The position numbers and the translations under genes were made by a program. This document shows positions 8,305-8,778 of a DNA stretch of 8,778 nt, piece by piece. The DNA is from Desulfonatronum sp. Its GTDB lineage: Bacteria; Desulfobacterota; Desulfovibrionia; Desulfovibrionales; Desulfonatronaceae. Each line of letters starts with the position of its first letter. Within the stretch, counting starts at the first letter, position 1. The DNA lies in contig SKYX01000371.1 in assembly GCA_007127655.1 (NCBI GenBank), positions 1 through 8,778 of the forward strand. Reading direction: 5' to 3'. Below the pieces are notes generated by a model. The model worked only from the letters and a program-made list of their open reading frames with translations, made no database searches and was not told the origin of the DNA.

Positions 8305-8778
<474 letters not shown>

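Overview
The window is an ordinary, densely packed bacterial chromosome segment with a moderately high GC content. The F-type ATP synthase subunits, the (atpF)H-A-G-D-C gene order and the sigma-54-type regulator fit a sulfate-reducing Desulfovibrionales-type bacterium (Desulfobacterota, formerly Deltaproteobacteria). That placement comes from the look of the proteins, not from a search, and is only moderately secure.

Left part (1-4343, + strand): the 3' half of the ATP synthase F1 operon. It holds the last 25 codons of atpH (delta), then complete atpA (alpha), atpG (gamma), atpD (beta) and atpC (epsilon). Gaps are 5, 17, 16 and 18 bases, and a purine-rich ribosome binding site precedes each start. 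Together these encode the catalytic F1 head (alpha3 beta3), its rotor (gamma, epsilon) and the end of the stator subunit delta. A strong hairpin with a T8 tract (4387-4422) ends the operon.

Middle and right part (8188-4465, - strand): a two-gene unit transcribed toward the atp operon. First comes an NtrC-type response regulator (receiver, sigma-54 AAA+ domain, Fis-type helix-turn-helix). Four bases after its stop codon begins a 757-residue GspE/PilB-type assembly ATPase. This ATPase carries an N-terminal GAF sensor domain and a divergent MshEN-like domain ahead of an intact ATPase core. No other pilus or secretion gene and no histidine kinase is visible, so the partner machine and the cognate kinase must lie elsewhere. 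The pair is the most distinctive part of the window.

Right edge (8778-8305, - strand): the C-terminal 157 residues of a class I ketol-acid reductoisomerase (ilvC), the second common enzyme of branched-chain amino acid synthesis. It is followed by a clear intrinsic terminator (8215-8251). The regulator begins only about 25 bases beyond that terminator, in a G/C-skewed stretch with five G-runs on the + strand (a G-quadruplex motif). Its start codon and promoter are therefore uncertain.

No tRNA, rRNA, CRISPR array, insertion sequence or attachment site was recognised, and no gene-free stretch exceeds 300 bases.
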